From assembly GCA_963722575.1 (NCBI GenBank), contig CAVRNR010000022.1:1736001-1800000 (forward strand): 64,000 bases of DNA. Direction: 5' to 3'. A model generated the notes under the pieces. The model was not told where the DNA came from, did not search any database, and was given only the letters and a program-made list of their open reading frames with translations. The translations under genes were made by a program, and so were the position numbers. The DNA is from Fen-178 sp963722575. GTDB taxonomy: Bacteria; Acidobacteriota; Terriglobia; Bryobacterales; Bryobacteraceae. This document shows positions 17,919-28,168 of this stretch, piece after piece. Position 1 is the stretch's first letter. Every line of letters starts with the position of its first letter.

Positions 17919-18317
17919 CTAGGCCGTCTTTGAGAAGTCGATCTTGATTACGAGCTCCACGGAGTTTTCGCCCTTCGGAGAAAACCTGGCAACCTCGATC
18001 TGCTCCTTGGAAATGTCGCTGATGGCAAACTGGATTTCCATTTGCCGAGGATCTGTCCTCTTTGCTTTGATGTACGTGTCGCCCAACTCGCCGTAGTTGA
18101 GATGCACTCCCCAGTGTCTCCTGGCATTCCGCAACACGCGGAGGCTGGGGATCGTCGTTCCTGCAAGAATTTTGTAAACGCCAGCCCTCGTGATTCCCAG
18201 CGTTCGCGCGAACCCCTCGGCGGACATTTTCTTATCGCGCGCATCGGCGAGCGCTCGGCGGAATTCCGCTGCGACTCTACGCTTGAACACGTCGTCGCTC
18301 GGGTCTGGCTTCTTCAT
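17919..18317 (-). CDS. XRE-like helix-turn-helix regulator of the nucleotide module
   Basis: 132 residues from ATG 18317 (an upstream start at 18431 would run through the operator region). A helix-turn-helix is visible in 'MSAEGFARTLGITRAGVYKI' and the following 'LAGTTIPSLRVLRNARRHWG'. The C-terminal half ('QMEIQFAISDISKEQIEVAR' and 'ELVIKIDFS') is predicted beta-rich and is unlike common regulators. It is divergent from the nuclease/kinase/PurA-like operon and separated from it by inverted repeats, so it most likely autoregulates and represses that operon. Its stop abuts the gyrB remnant. Confidence 0.7.
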   Translation of the reverse strand: MKKPDPSDDVFKRRVAAEFRRALADARDKKMSAEGFARTLGITRAGVYKILAGTTIPSLRVLRNARRHWGVHLNYGELGDTYIKAKRTDPRQMEIQFAISDISKEQIEVARFSPKGENSVELVIKIDFSKTA

Positions 18318-18357
18318 ACTGCGCTCGGTACAAGCTTGGCAAGTTTCTGCTGGTATT

Positions 18358-18406
18358 GTCAACTTCAGTTGACGTATACTAGAGTTGACAAATTGGCTAA
18401 GGCCAA
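18358..18406. promoter_or_regulatory. paired inverted repeats between the divergent regulator and nuclease operon
   Basis: GTCAACTTCAGTTGAC (18358-18373) is a 6+6 inverted repeat, and a further half site GTTGAC occurs at 18384-18389. A TATACT -10-like hexamer lies at 18375-18380. TTGGCTAAGGCCAA (18393-18406) is a second inverted repeat and overlaps the presumed ribosome site of the gene starting at 18412. These are plausible operators for the HTH protein; no binding is known. Confidence 0.45.
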
Positions 18407-18411
18407 TCGCC

Positions 18412-20022
18412 ATGCTGGAACAAACGTTCATTCACATCCCTGGCGTTGGGCCGAAGACTGAGCGTGAATTGTGGCAATCTGGGATCAGATCCTGGGAAGA
18501 CATCACCGGCATCCTCAGGCCACCCGCCTCGATTAGCGCGGGGCTCCGCCGTCGGCTGGAGGCCTACATTCCTCAATCCATCGAGGCTGTAAAGAACCGA
18601 GATGCCGCGTTCTTTGCGCGTCTCTCAGCTCTGGGCGAGGCATGGCGGCTCTTTCCAGAATTCGAATCCCAGGCTGTTTTTCTCGATATCGAGACAACTG
18701 GTCTCTCGCCGGTCTTCGACACGGTGACCATGGTTGGCCTTTTTGACGGTCACCGGTACGAAGTGTTCATCGACGGCCAAAACCTCCAGGATCTTCCTGA
18801 GCGGCTCAAAAAATACTCCGTCGTCGTTACCTTCAATGGCGCTGGCTTCGATCTCCGCTTCCTGAAGCTCACGTTCCCGGACCTTGAGTTGCCCCCAATC
18901 CATATCGACCTGCGTTGGGTCACGCGGCGCCTCGGATACCGCGGGGGCTTGAAATCCATTGAGAAGGAGTTCGGCATTTCCAGGGATGAGTCCGTTCAGG
19001 ATATCAACGGCTATGATGCCACCGTGCTCTGGTCCCGCCACCTCAGAGGCGACCGCTCGGCTCTGCAGAAGCTCGTCACCTACAACACCGAGGACGTGGT
19101 TCATCTCAAGGCCATCATGGAGATGGCCTACGACCAGCTCGCGAAGAAGCTCTCTGGCACGCTCTGGGATCAGGAAGCGATATTCGACGGCGTCGCGGCC
19201 CTCCCGAAGACCCCCAGGTACCGCAAAGATGTGTCCGATGCGCCCGGCAAGACGTTGGTGGAGGAGCTCTTGGAACGAAGTGCAATTCCTGAGCCCCGAA
19301 TTGTCGGCATAGATCTAACCGGCAGCGAGCGAAGAGCGACCGGTTGGGCGATGCTCAACGGTTGTCACGCAGAAACAAGAAGCCTGATTACGGACGAGGA
19401 GCTTATCCGGGAGACCCTGGCCGCTAAACCCGACATCGTGTCAATCGACTCGCCCCTATCAGTGCCGGAAGGCTGGAACCGTGCACAAGAGCAGCTTGTC
19501 GATGGCGCTCCCATCTACCGGAAGTGCGAACTGGCCCTGAAACGGATGGGGATTTCTGTTTTCTGGTGCCTATTGCCGACCATGAAGGGCCTCACGATGC
19601 GCGGGATGCGCCTGGCCGACGAATTCCGAAAGCATGGACTGCACACCATTGAGAGCTACCCCGGAGCAGCGCAGGACATACTCGGAATCCCGAGAAAAGG
19701 TTCCAGCCTCGAAGAGCTCAAGTTGGGGTTGAATCGCGCAGGCATCGATGGCGAGTACGTCACCGGTCGCGTGACCCACGATGAAGTGGACGCCGTCACC
19801 TCCGCTCTCGTTGGATTGTTCTACTTGGCAGGCCACTACATCGCGCTGGGAACCCCGCAGGAGGACTACCTGATCGTGCCACGGTCCCCGAAAATCAATT
19901 ATTCCAGGCTCGCTAAGATTCTCGCGGTTACCGGCTTGGACGCGGTGACCACGACCGGCGCCGGTGGGTTAGAATGCAAGCTGGATGCCAAGCCCGAGTC
20001 CATCCCCGCGCTCGCAAACTGA
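18412..20022 (+). CDS. fusion nuclease: HhH, RNase H-like (YprB-type) and DUF429 domains
   Basis: 536 residues. Residues about 1-60 contain a helix-hairpin-helix-like segment ('FIHIPGVGPKTERELWQSGI'). Residues about 80-260 form a DEDD/RNase H-like exonuclease domain with 'VFLDIETTGLSPVFDTVTMV', 'VVTFNGAGFDLRFLK' and 'YNTEDVVHLKAIME', carrying the expected acidic residues (YprB/RNase_H_2 type). Residues about 300-480 are a DUF429-like domain, itself a predicted RNase H-fold nuclease: 'IVGIDLTGSERRATGWAML', 'DIVSIDSPLSVPEG', 'ESYPGAAQDILGIP' and 'HDEVDAVTSALVGLFYL'. ATG 18412 is preferred over an upstream TTG. It is first in the operon and overlaps the kinase-like gene by 38 bases. The fusion of these two nuclease types is unusual; the target is unknown. 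Confidence 0.75.
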   Translation: MLEQTFIHIPGVGPKTERELWQSGIRSWEDITGILRPPASISAGLRRRLEAYIPQSIEAVKNRDAAFFARLSALGEAWRLFPEFESQAVFLDIETTGLSPVFDTVTMVGLFDGHRYEVFIDGQNLQDLPERLKKYSVVVTFNGAGFDLRFLKLTFPDLELPPIHIDLRWVTRRLGYRGGLKSIEKEFGISRDESVQDINGYDATVLWSRHLRGDRSALQKLVTYNTEDVVHLKAIMEMAYDQLAKKLSGTLWDQEAIFDGVAALPKTPRYRKDVSDAPGKTLVEELLERSAIPEPRIVGIDLTGSERRATGWAMLNGCHAETRSLITDEELIRETLAAKPDIVSIDSPLSVPEGWNRAQEQLVDGAPIYRKCELALKRMGISVFWCLLPTMKGLTMRGMRLADEFRKHGLHTIESYPGAAQDILGIPRKGSSLEELKLGLNRAGIDGEYVTGRVTHDEVDAVTSALVGLFYLAGHYIALGTPQEDYLIVPRSPKINYSRLAKILAVTGLDAVTTTGAGGLECKLDAKPESIPALAN

Positions 20023-20557
20023 TGCCCTCTTTGTCGGCTTTGCGGGCCGCATCGGCGCCGGCAAGACGTCGGCTGCAAATTACCTCAGTTCCAAGTATGG
20101 CTTTCAGTACGCCCGATACAGCCAGGTCCTCCGCGACTGGCTCGCTTCGGAGGCCCCCGAACGAGAAGGCCTCCAGGAACTTGGCTGGGAAGTCATGGCT
20201 GGAGGACGCCAGGTGGAACTGAATGCGCGCCTGATCGCCGGATTGAGCCGCTCGCAGAGCGCGGTGATTGACGGCCTGAGACACCATATTGATTTCCATA
20301 GCCTGTCGTACGCCTTTGGTGCTTCTTTCCGCCTGGTTTTTCTTGAAGCCGCGGCAGAGGCTCGTTTCGAGCGCAAGAGGTCGAGGTTCCCCACGTATGA
20401 GGCGTTCCTGGCTGCCGACTTGCACCCGGTTGAAGCGCACATTGATAGCCTCAAGCCCTTGGCCGCCGCGACAATTCCAACCGAAGAATCGCTCGAAAGC
20501 CTTTATCGCCGGCTCGACGGCTGGGTGGCAACACACGGAATGGGGGATCGAACATGA
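19985..20557 (+). CDS. P-loop (deoxy)nucleotide/dephospho-CoA kinase-like protein
   Basis: 190 residues with a Walker A motif 'GFAGRIGAGKTSAANYL' near residue 20 and a core like small nucleotide kinases of the dephospho-CoA kinase/adenylate-kinase-like (AAA_18) group. 'FQYARYSQVLRDWLASE' is a substrate-site-like segment. 'VIDGLRHHIDFHSL' takes the place of the usual NMP-binding 'DG.p', and 'FLEAAAEARFERKRSRF' looks like a lid. It overlaps both neighbours (38 bases with the nuclease gene, ATGA with the PurA-like gene), so all three are translated together. I infer phosphorylation of the PurA-like product or another deoxynucleotide; it is not a housekeeping coaE by context. Confidence 0.65.
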   Translation: MPSPSPSPRSQTDALFVGFAGRIGAGKTSAANYLSSKYGFQYARYSQVLRDWLASEAPEREGLQELGWEVMAGGRQVELNARLIAGLSRSQSAVIDGLRHHIDFHSLSYAFGASFRLVFLEAAAEARFERKRSRFPTYEAFLAADLHPVEAHIDSLKPLAAATIPTEESLESLYRRLDGWVATHGMGDRT

Positions 20558-21669
20558 GCGTCTGGGTCGTAGTGGGTGGGCAATTCGGTTCCGAAGGCAA
20601 GGGCAAGATCTCGGCCATCATCACCCTCCAGGAGAAGATCGACATCTGCATCCGATGCGGTGGGCCAAACTCCGGGCACTCGTTCGAAGGGCGGGACGGC
20701 AAGATGGTCCTTTTGCGCCAATTGCCGACCGGTTTTCTTCGCCCCGAGACGCGCCTCTTGATCCCCGCCGGGGGACTGCTGGACCTCGATGTTCTGCGTT
20801 CTGAAATCGAGTCCCTTGGACTCGATGCCGACCGCGTCGGTGTCGACCGTAATGCAATGGTGATTACGTCCGATGACCGAGAGCGCGAACGCCGCCTCGC
20901 TATGTCCGAGCGGCTCAGTTCCACTCTTTGCGGAGTCGGATCCGCGGTCGCACGGCGAGCCTTGCGAACAGACGATGTTGACCTCGCAGCAAGTGCGGCC
21001 GCAAGCTATTCTTGGCTTCGCCCCTTCCTGACGGACGTTGCGGCAGAAGCCAACTCGGCAGTCGACACCGGAAAGAAGGTTCTCATTGAGGGAACCCAGG
21101 GCTCCGGGCTCTCTCTGTACCATTCCTCGTACTATCCCAAGACAACTTCTCGCGATACGAACGCGGCGGGCTTTATGAGCGAGGTCGGTTTGAGCCCGCG
21201 ACTGGTTTCGGAGATTGTCCTTGTGTTCCGAACGTTTCCAATAAGGGTCTTCGGCGCCCAGGCTGGGCCGCTCCTAGATGAGCTCTCTTGGGAGCAACTC
21301 CAAGCAGAATCCAAGTCGCCGCTCCCGTTGCACGAGTACACGAGCGTGACTCGGAAACTTCGCCGCGTGGCTCGGTTTGATTGGGGCGCAGCGAAGCACG
21401 CCTTCCTGCTCAATCGCCCTACGAGGCTGGCCCTCAACTTCACTGATCATCTCGATTTTGAGAATAGGGCTTTGACACGCTGGAACAGGTTGAGCGCGAA
21501 TGCAAAAACCTTCGTGCATCACTTGGAACAGCTTGGAAGTACAGTGTCTTACCTCGGGACGGGGCCCCGGCTTACCGACACCATCCTGCTAGGCCCTTCC
21601 CCCAGCGCCGCTCCCGTTGAAGGGGACTTGACGTGCCTGGAACCGGTCGACGTCCGGGGGTGGCTGTGA
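20554..21669 (+). CDS. adenylosuccinate synthetase paralogue, PurZ-like (Ser replaces catalytic Asp)
   Basis: 371 residues, shorter than housekeeping PurA (about 430). The GTP P-loop is 'GGQFGSEGKGK' at residues 8-18. In PurA this reads GDEGKGK with Asp13 as catalytic base; here residue 13 is Ser, the change I recall for phage PurZ, which makes 2-aminoadenylosuccinate from dGMP. The general-acid His survives in 'GGPNSGHS' (His42), and the IMP-loop equivalent is 'TLCGVGSAVARR'. 'IEGTQGSGLSLYHSSYYP' and 'TSRDTNAAG' replace PurA's 'EGAQGTLLDIDHGTYP' and 'TSSNTTAGG'. C-terminal guanine-site residues ('LNRPTRLALNFTDHLD', 'GTGPRLTDT') are recognisable. It is co-translated with a kinase-like protein. 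Product and substrate are inferred, not proven. Confidence 0.8.
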   Translation: MSVWVVVGGQFGSEGKGKISAIITLQEKIDICIRCGGPNSGHSFEGRDGKMVLLRQLPTGFLRPETRLLIPAGGLLDLDVLRSEIESLGLDADRVGVDRNAMVITSDDRERERRLAMSERLSSTLCGVGSAVARRALRTDDVDLAASAAASYSWLRPFLTDVAAEANSAVDTGKKVLIEGTQGSGLSLYHSSYYPKTTSRDTNAAGFMSEVGLSPRLVSEIVLVFRTFPIRVFGAQAGPLLDELSWEQLQAESKSPLPLHEYTSVTRKLRRVARFDWGAAKHAFLLNRPTRLALNFTDHLDFENRALTRWNRLSANAKTFVHHLEQLGSTVSYLGTGPRLTDTILLGPSPSAAPVEGDLTCLEPVDVRGWL

Positions 21670-21787
21670 GGCACGTTGACCACCCTACTATTCGAGGAGC
21701 GTCCGGCCCAACGAGAGGTGCTGTCGCCGCGCAGCGGTTCCGGTCCATGGCTGCTTCAGTTGCGGTAGTTGATATTAGGGAGGCTGC

Positions 21788-22723
21788 ATGGTGAAGTACA
21801 GCGAGCATTATTTGTGGTCGGATCCACTTTGTCATGCCACACGCCCGGGTGTCCTTCTCTCCGATGAGATTCGCTATTTTGTTGACTGTGTTCATCTCGT
21901 AACACCCTTCGTTGAAGGCGATCTCAGGCCAGCGGCCTATGACTTGCATATTGGTGACACTTACTATGTAAATGACCGACCGGTACCACTGGGCAGCCGG
22001 GAATGGTTCAAGGTCCCGGCAAATGGTCTAGTCTACGTCAAGACTAGGGAGAGCTTCAATATACCTTACTACATGGTCGCTCGATACAGTCTTCGCGTCA
22101 CGCAAGTTTATAGAGGCCTCCTCATCGATAATGGTCTGCATGTTAACCCGGGGTATCACGGTCCGATCTACGTACCTGTTCACAACTTCTCGGCTGAGGA
22201 ACGCATACTCTCCGAAGGAGATGCGTTCTTAAGCGTTGAATTCGTAAGGACAACGCCTCTACCAGCCCAGACGGCGAGCATAGGAACGGAAGCTGAGCTT
22301 GTGAGAACCCACGGAAAAGATGGGATTCCCGGTCAGAGTGGCTACAGTGTTCTCCTCTTTAACAGGAATCCGGACGATCTCAAAAAATCTCCCAGGACGC
22401 CCACCGATTTTTGGAACAAATCCCCGGGAGAAAAGCACAATAGCGGGATAATTAGTCAATTAGAGAGCCTCCGGGCCAACGTCGCCAGTAAATTGAAATG
22501 GACCAGAAGACTTGGCTACTTTGGCTTCATCACCATCCTTGTTGCGTTTTTTACCGCAGTGTTTCCTTGGATCAGTTCTAGGTATCTTGATACGGCTGCA
22601 GCGTACAAGGAATCTGTTTCGAAGCTCCAGATCCTCTCGGATGAAGTCAGGGATCTCAAGCAGCAGTTAGCGACTAGGCCGGTACCCCCATCTGCAGTAC
22701 CACAGCCGGCCCAGCACAAGTGA
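21788..22723 (+). CDS. membrane-anchored dCTP deaminase/dUTPase-superfamily protein
   Basis: 311 residues, with GGAGG 4 bases before the ATG. Residues about 20-165 follow the dCTP-deaminase/dUTPase trimer fold: 'RPAAYDLHIGDTYYV', 'LVYVKTRESFNIPYYMVARY', 'GLLIDNGLHVNPGYHGPIYV' and 'NFSAEERILSEGDAFLSVEF'. The canonical SxDLR and catalytic Glu positions are altered, so activity is uncertain. Around residues 240-262 is a transmembrane helix ('YFGFITILVAFFTAVFPWI') followed by a short coiled coil and a Pro-rich tail. Soluble Dcd enzymes lack such an anchor. GC content is visibly lower than in the flanks. It lies 118 bases after the PurA-like gene, possibly with its own promoter, and ends 40 bases from gyrB. 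Confidence 0.75.
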   Translation: MVKYSEHYLWSDPLCHATRPGVLLSDEIRYFVDCVHLVTPFVEGDLRPAAYDLHIGDTYYVNDRPVPLGSREWFKVPANGLVYVKTRESFNIPYYMVARYSLRVTQVYRGLLIDNGLHVNPGYHGPIYVPVHNFSAEERILSEGDAFLSVEFVRTTPLPAQTASIGTEAELVRTHGKDGIPGQSGYSVLLFNRNPDDLKKSPRTPTDFWNKSPGEKHNSGIISQLESLRANVASKLKWTRRLGYFGFITILVAFFTAVFPWISSRYLDTAAAYKESVSKLQILSDEVRDLKQQLATRPVPPSAVPQPAQHK

Positions 22724-22763
22724 GCCACTCCTTGGCAAACATGGGCCAAGACCGCCGGCGCCA

Positions 22764-25202
<2,439 letters not shown>

Positions 25203-25214
25203 ATTTTCTTACGA

Positions 25215-25234
25215 GGGCAAGCTAAAGCATGCCC
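25215..25234. repeat. dispersed hairpin, GGGCA...TGCCC family, copy 2
   Basis: The same 20-base hairpin as at 8126-8145, located in the 38-base gap between the dnaN stop and the gyrB start. It may modulate the dnaN-gyrB transcript. Confidence 0.65.
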
Positions 25235-25240
25235 CACCGG

Positions 25241-26359
25241 TCAAATTCTCATGGGCATAACGACGTAGCGGTATTGGTCCGTCACGCCGTCGCCCGCCGG
25301 CCGCATTTCGCCGGCACTCTTCTGATCCTTCAATTCGAATGCCATATGGTCCTGAGAAATCACGCGAAGAAAATCGAGGAGGTACTGCGCATTGAAGCCA
25401 ATCTCAAGGTCGGGACCCTGGTATTCACTCGTCACGCTTTCCTCGCTCTCGCCGGTTTCCACCGAGGAAGAGAAGATGCGCACTTCGTCCTTAGCGAATT
25501 GCACTCGAATGGAGTGAGACCGTTCGTCCGCAAATTGCGCGACGCGCTCAATGGCTGAGCGGATTTCATCCTTTTGTAGCTTCGCCACAAACTGATGGTC
25601 CTTGGGCAGGACGCGTTCGTAATCCGGGAAGTTGCCGGTAAGCTTGCGCGTGATCAAAAGCCGGTGACCCATCTGAAAGAACAAGTGATTGTCGTCCCCG
25701 GCAAAAATGGCCTTGGCATCGGATCCCGCCTCATCGGCCAGCTTGACCAATTCAACCAGCGCTTTCTTTGGAACCAGCGCCCGAAATTGCTTGTTGGTTT
25801 GACCGCTATCGGCGGAAGCCGCTTGCACGTATGCCAGCCGATGCCCATCGGTCGCAACCATCGTGAGACCTTCCGGACGTAGGAACAGGAGAGCTCCATT
25901 CAATGTAAACCGCGACTCCTCCATCGAGATTGCAAATGACGTGCGTGCGATCATGGATGCCAGCAACTTGACGGGAATCTCGGCAATCTGCTCGGGCATC
26001 TGCGGCAGCTCGGGAAAACTTTCACGGGACATGCCCGCAATGCGTGTCTTGGAGCGCCCACATGTAATGCTGGCCCAATGGTTCTCCAGGAACTTTATGT
26101 TTACATCGCCTTCCGGCAGCAACCGCGCATACTCCAGCAGTTTTCTGGCGGGCACCGTACCGGCCCCTTCTTTCTTCACCCGCGCCGGACAAGAGCAGCG
26201 TATTCCCAGTTCAAGATCCGTGGCCGTCAAGACTACACGGTCTCCCTCAGCCTCCAGCAGCACATTCGAGAGAATCGGAATGGTGGTCTTCTTCTCTACC
26301 ACGCCCTGAGAGAGACTCAGTTCTCGTACCAGATCGGACTTGCTAACGGTGAATTCCAT
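25241..26359 (-). CDS. dnaN: DNA polymerase III sliding clamp (beta subunit)
   Basis: 372 residues forming the ring-shaped processivity clamp. The N-terminus 'MEFTVSKSDLVRELSLSQGV' and 'TTIPILSNVLLEAEGDRVVL' is canonical. The three clamp domains are complete, including 'ATDGHRLAYVQAAS' in domain 2 and the C-terminal 'YRYVVMPMRI', which ends in the conserved MPMR tail. It lies between dnaA and gyrB on the same strand. Confidence 0.97.
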   Translation of the reverse strand: MEFTVSKSDLVRELSLSQGVVEKKTTIPILSNVLLEAEGDRVVLTATDLELGIRCSCPARVKKEGAGTVPARKLLEYARLLPEGDVNIKFLENHWASITCGRSKTRIAGMSRESFPELPQMPEQIAEIPVKLLASMIARTSFAISMEESRFTLNGALLFLRPEGLTMVATDGHRLAYVQAASADSGQTNKQFRALVPKKALVELVKLADEAGSDAKAIFAGDDNHLFFQMGHRLLITRKLTGNFPDYERVLPKDHQFVAKLQKDEIRSAIERVAQFADERSHSIRVQFAKDEVRIFSSSVETGESEESVTSEYQGPDLEIGFNAQYLLDFLRVISQDHMAFELKDQKSAGEMRPAGDGVTDQYRYVVMPMRI

Positions 26360-26594
26360 GGGGCTAAAGCTCCTATTCTTCCCAGGCTATATAAATGAAC
26401 ACTATAAAGAACTGTATTCATCGGGCCTGTGCAAGCTGTTGAAGACTACCTAAATTATACTAAAATCAGCTACTTTTCTCTACCGGAACTTGGGGATTGC
26501 CAGGTTGAAAAACCCGGAAAAAAAGGCTGTGCGGCGCTTTTGCACATTTTTTCTCTTGCCAGTTTAGGGGCTGGTGTGGAAAAAATGACGAAGT
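26360..26594. other. AT-rich dnaA-dnaN spacer, possible part of the origin
   Basis: 235 bases without a gene, clearly richer in A/T than the surroundings. It contains one DnaA-box-like site (TGTGGAAAA, 26575-26583; TTTTCCACA on the other strand) and a weaker TTTTGCACA at 26538-26546. It probably also holds the dnaN promoter. Whether unwinding occurs here or upstream of dnaA is not decidable by eye. Confidence 0.4.
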
Positions 26595-27902
26595 TCATTG
26601 TAATGAGTCCATTAGACTGTGGAGGAGCCTGTTTAATTCTGGGTCGATATGACGAGACTTCTCGATCTTGTTTACGGAATGGATCACAGTGGTGTGATGC
26701 TTCCCTCCGAAGGCTCGGCCGATCTCCGGCAGCGAGGCATCGGTCAGCTCTTTGACCAGGTACATGGCTACTTGTCGAGGGTAAACCACCTTCTTGGTAT
26801 TGCTCTTTTCCTTGAGCTGCGATTGTTTCACCTGGAACCGCTCCGCGACCGCTTTCTGGATAGAGTCGATCGTCACCTTGCGGTCCTGCACATGTACCAA
26901 GTGCTTCAGCACCTGCTGCGCCATTTGTAAATGAATGGGTGTACCGGTTAAGGAGGAGTACGCAATGAGCTTGATGAGCGTGCCTTCCAACTCACGCACA
27001 TTGGATTTTGTTTTCGCAGCCATGAACGAGCGCACATCGTCCGGCAGTTTCACCCCCTCCGCCTCGGCCTTCTTATCGAGAATAGCCATTTTGGTTTCAA
27101 GATCGGGCGGCTGGATATCGGCTAGCAACCCCCACTCGAAGCGGGACCGCAACCGCTCCAGCAGGCCTGGAATTTCCTTCGGTGTGGCGTCGCTGGAAAT
27201 CACAATCTGCTTTTGGTGATCGTGCAACTCGTTAAAAGTGTGGAAAAACTCTTCCTGCGTGCGCTCCTTGTTCCCCAACAGTTGAATGTCGTCGACCAGC
27301 AGAACATCCGCCTCGCGATACCGCTGGTGGAACTGCGGCATACGATCCGTCCGAATGCAGGCGATCATTTCGTTCATAAAGCGCTCGCTGGAGGTGTAGA
27401 TAACCCGCATCGAGCCGAACTTGTCCATCAGTTCGCGGCCAATGGCATGCATCAGATGGGTCTTCCCCATCCCCACGCCTCCGTAGAGGAACAGCGGGTT
27501 GTAGCTGCGCGAGGGGTTAGTAGCCACCGATCGCGCGGCGGCATGTGCGAACTGGTTGCAGGCTCCCACTACGAAGGTATCGAACGTGAATTTTGGATTC
27601 AGATTGAGGGTGGACTCCAACTCGCCGCCTTCCACCGCCGCCAGCGCCTGGTTCCTGGCGCCTTGTATCAGTTGTACTTCATAGCAAACATGCTCAAGGG
27701 GCAGCCCAAGTTCCTGAAGGGCGCTTCGAACCAGAGCGGAGTACTCCTTCTCCAGGATTGTGCGAGTTTCGCGGTCGGGTACCGAAACGAAAAGAGTTGC
27801 TCCGTCAGTGCGAACGTATACGGCGCCCTTGAGCCAGTTGTCGTAGCTCTCGGCGCTCACCTTCTCTTGCAGGTAACTACGGATTCGATTCCAAGAATTC
27901 AT
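26595..27902 (-). CDS. dnaA: chromosomal replication initiator DnaA
   Basis: 435 residues from ATG 27902, which is preferred over a TTG one codon upstream. Domain I is 'SWNRIRSYLQEKVSAESYDN'. The AAA+ domain III carries Walker A 'LYGGVGMGKTHLMHAIG', Walker B 'VLLVDDIQLLGNKERTQEE' and the sensor/arginine-finger region 'LRSRFEWGLLADI'. Domain IV has the DnaA-box-binding signature 'GRAFGGKHHTTVIHSVNKIE'. The linker domain II is short. Conserved spacing with dnaN and gyrB marks the origin neighbourhood. Confidence 0.97.
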   Translation of the reverse strand: MNSWNRIRSYLQEKVSAESYDNWLKGAVYVRTDGATLFVSVPDRETRTILEKEYSALVRSALQELGLPLEHVCYEVQLIQGARNQALAAVEGGELESTLNLNPKFTFDTFVVGACNQFAHAAARSVATNPSRSYNPLFLYGGVGMGKTHLMHAIGRELMDKFGSMRVIYTSSERFMNEMIACIRTDRMPQFHQRYREADVLLVDDIQLLGNKERTQEEFFHTFNELHDHQKQIVISSDATPKEIPGLLERLRSRFEWGLLADIQPPDLETKMAILDKKAEAEGVKLPDDVRSFMAAKTKSNVRELEGTLIKLIAYSSLTGTPIHLQMAQQVLKHLVHVQDRKVTIDSIQKAVAERFQVKQSQLKEKSNTKKVVYPRQVAMYLVKELTDASLPEIGRAFGGKHHTTVIHSVNKIEKSRHIDPELNRLLHSLMDSLQ

Positions 27903-28168
27903 CAACTTTTACACACCACAAACACACACTTTCCACACGGTTTTCCACAGCAGCGTGGGATTAGCCGGTGCTCAATTCGGAAGAATTGCCGACGAAGCTC
28001 GCTCCAGCCGCGCCGAAGTCGCCAGTCCGCACCTTTTGGTCAGCCGAAAAGTAGTCTACCACAGCGTCAGAGCTTTCTAACAAATTTATAAAAGCCTTCA
28101 TTTCAACAACTTTCCCGCAACGTTTGACAGTTTCAATGTTTCTGAAGGACAATGGGAGTTTCTGGCGG
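27903..28168. other. putative oriC region upstream of dnaA
   Basis: 266 bases without a gene between dnaA and tRNA-Gly. Two DnaA-box-like sites are TTTTCCACA (27941-27949, one mismatch to TTATCCACA) and CTTTCCACA (27929-27937, two mismatches). An AT-rich stretch near 28078-28100 could serve as an unwinding element. The region should also contain the dnaA promoter. The call rests mainly on gene order plus these sites. Confidence 0.5.

Noticed and set aside
14738..22763. Integrase-borne genomic island with tRNA attachment site
   Set aside because: No integrase, no tRNA and no short att repeats; the only duplicated sequence is the gyrB 3' end.
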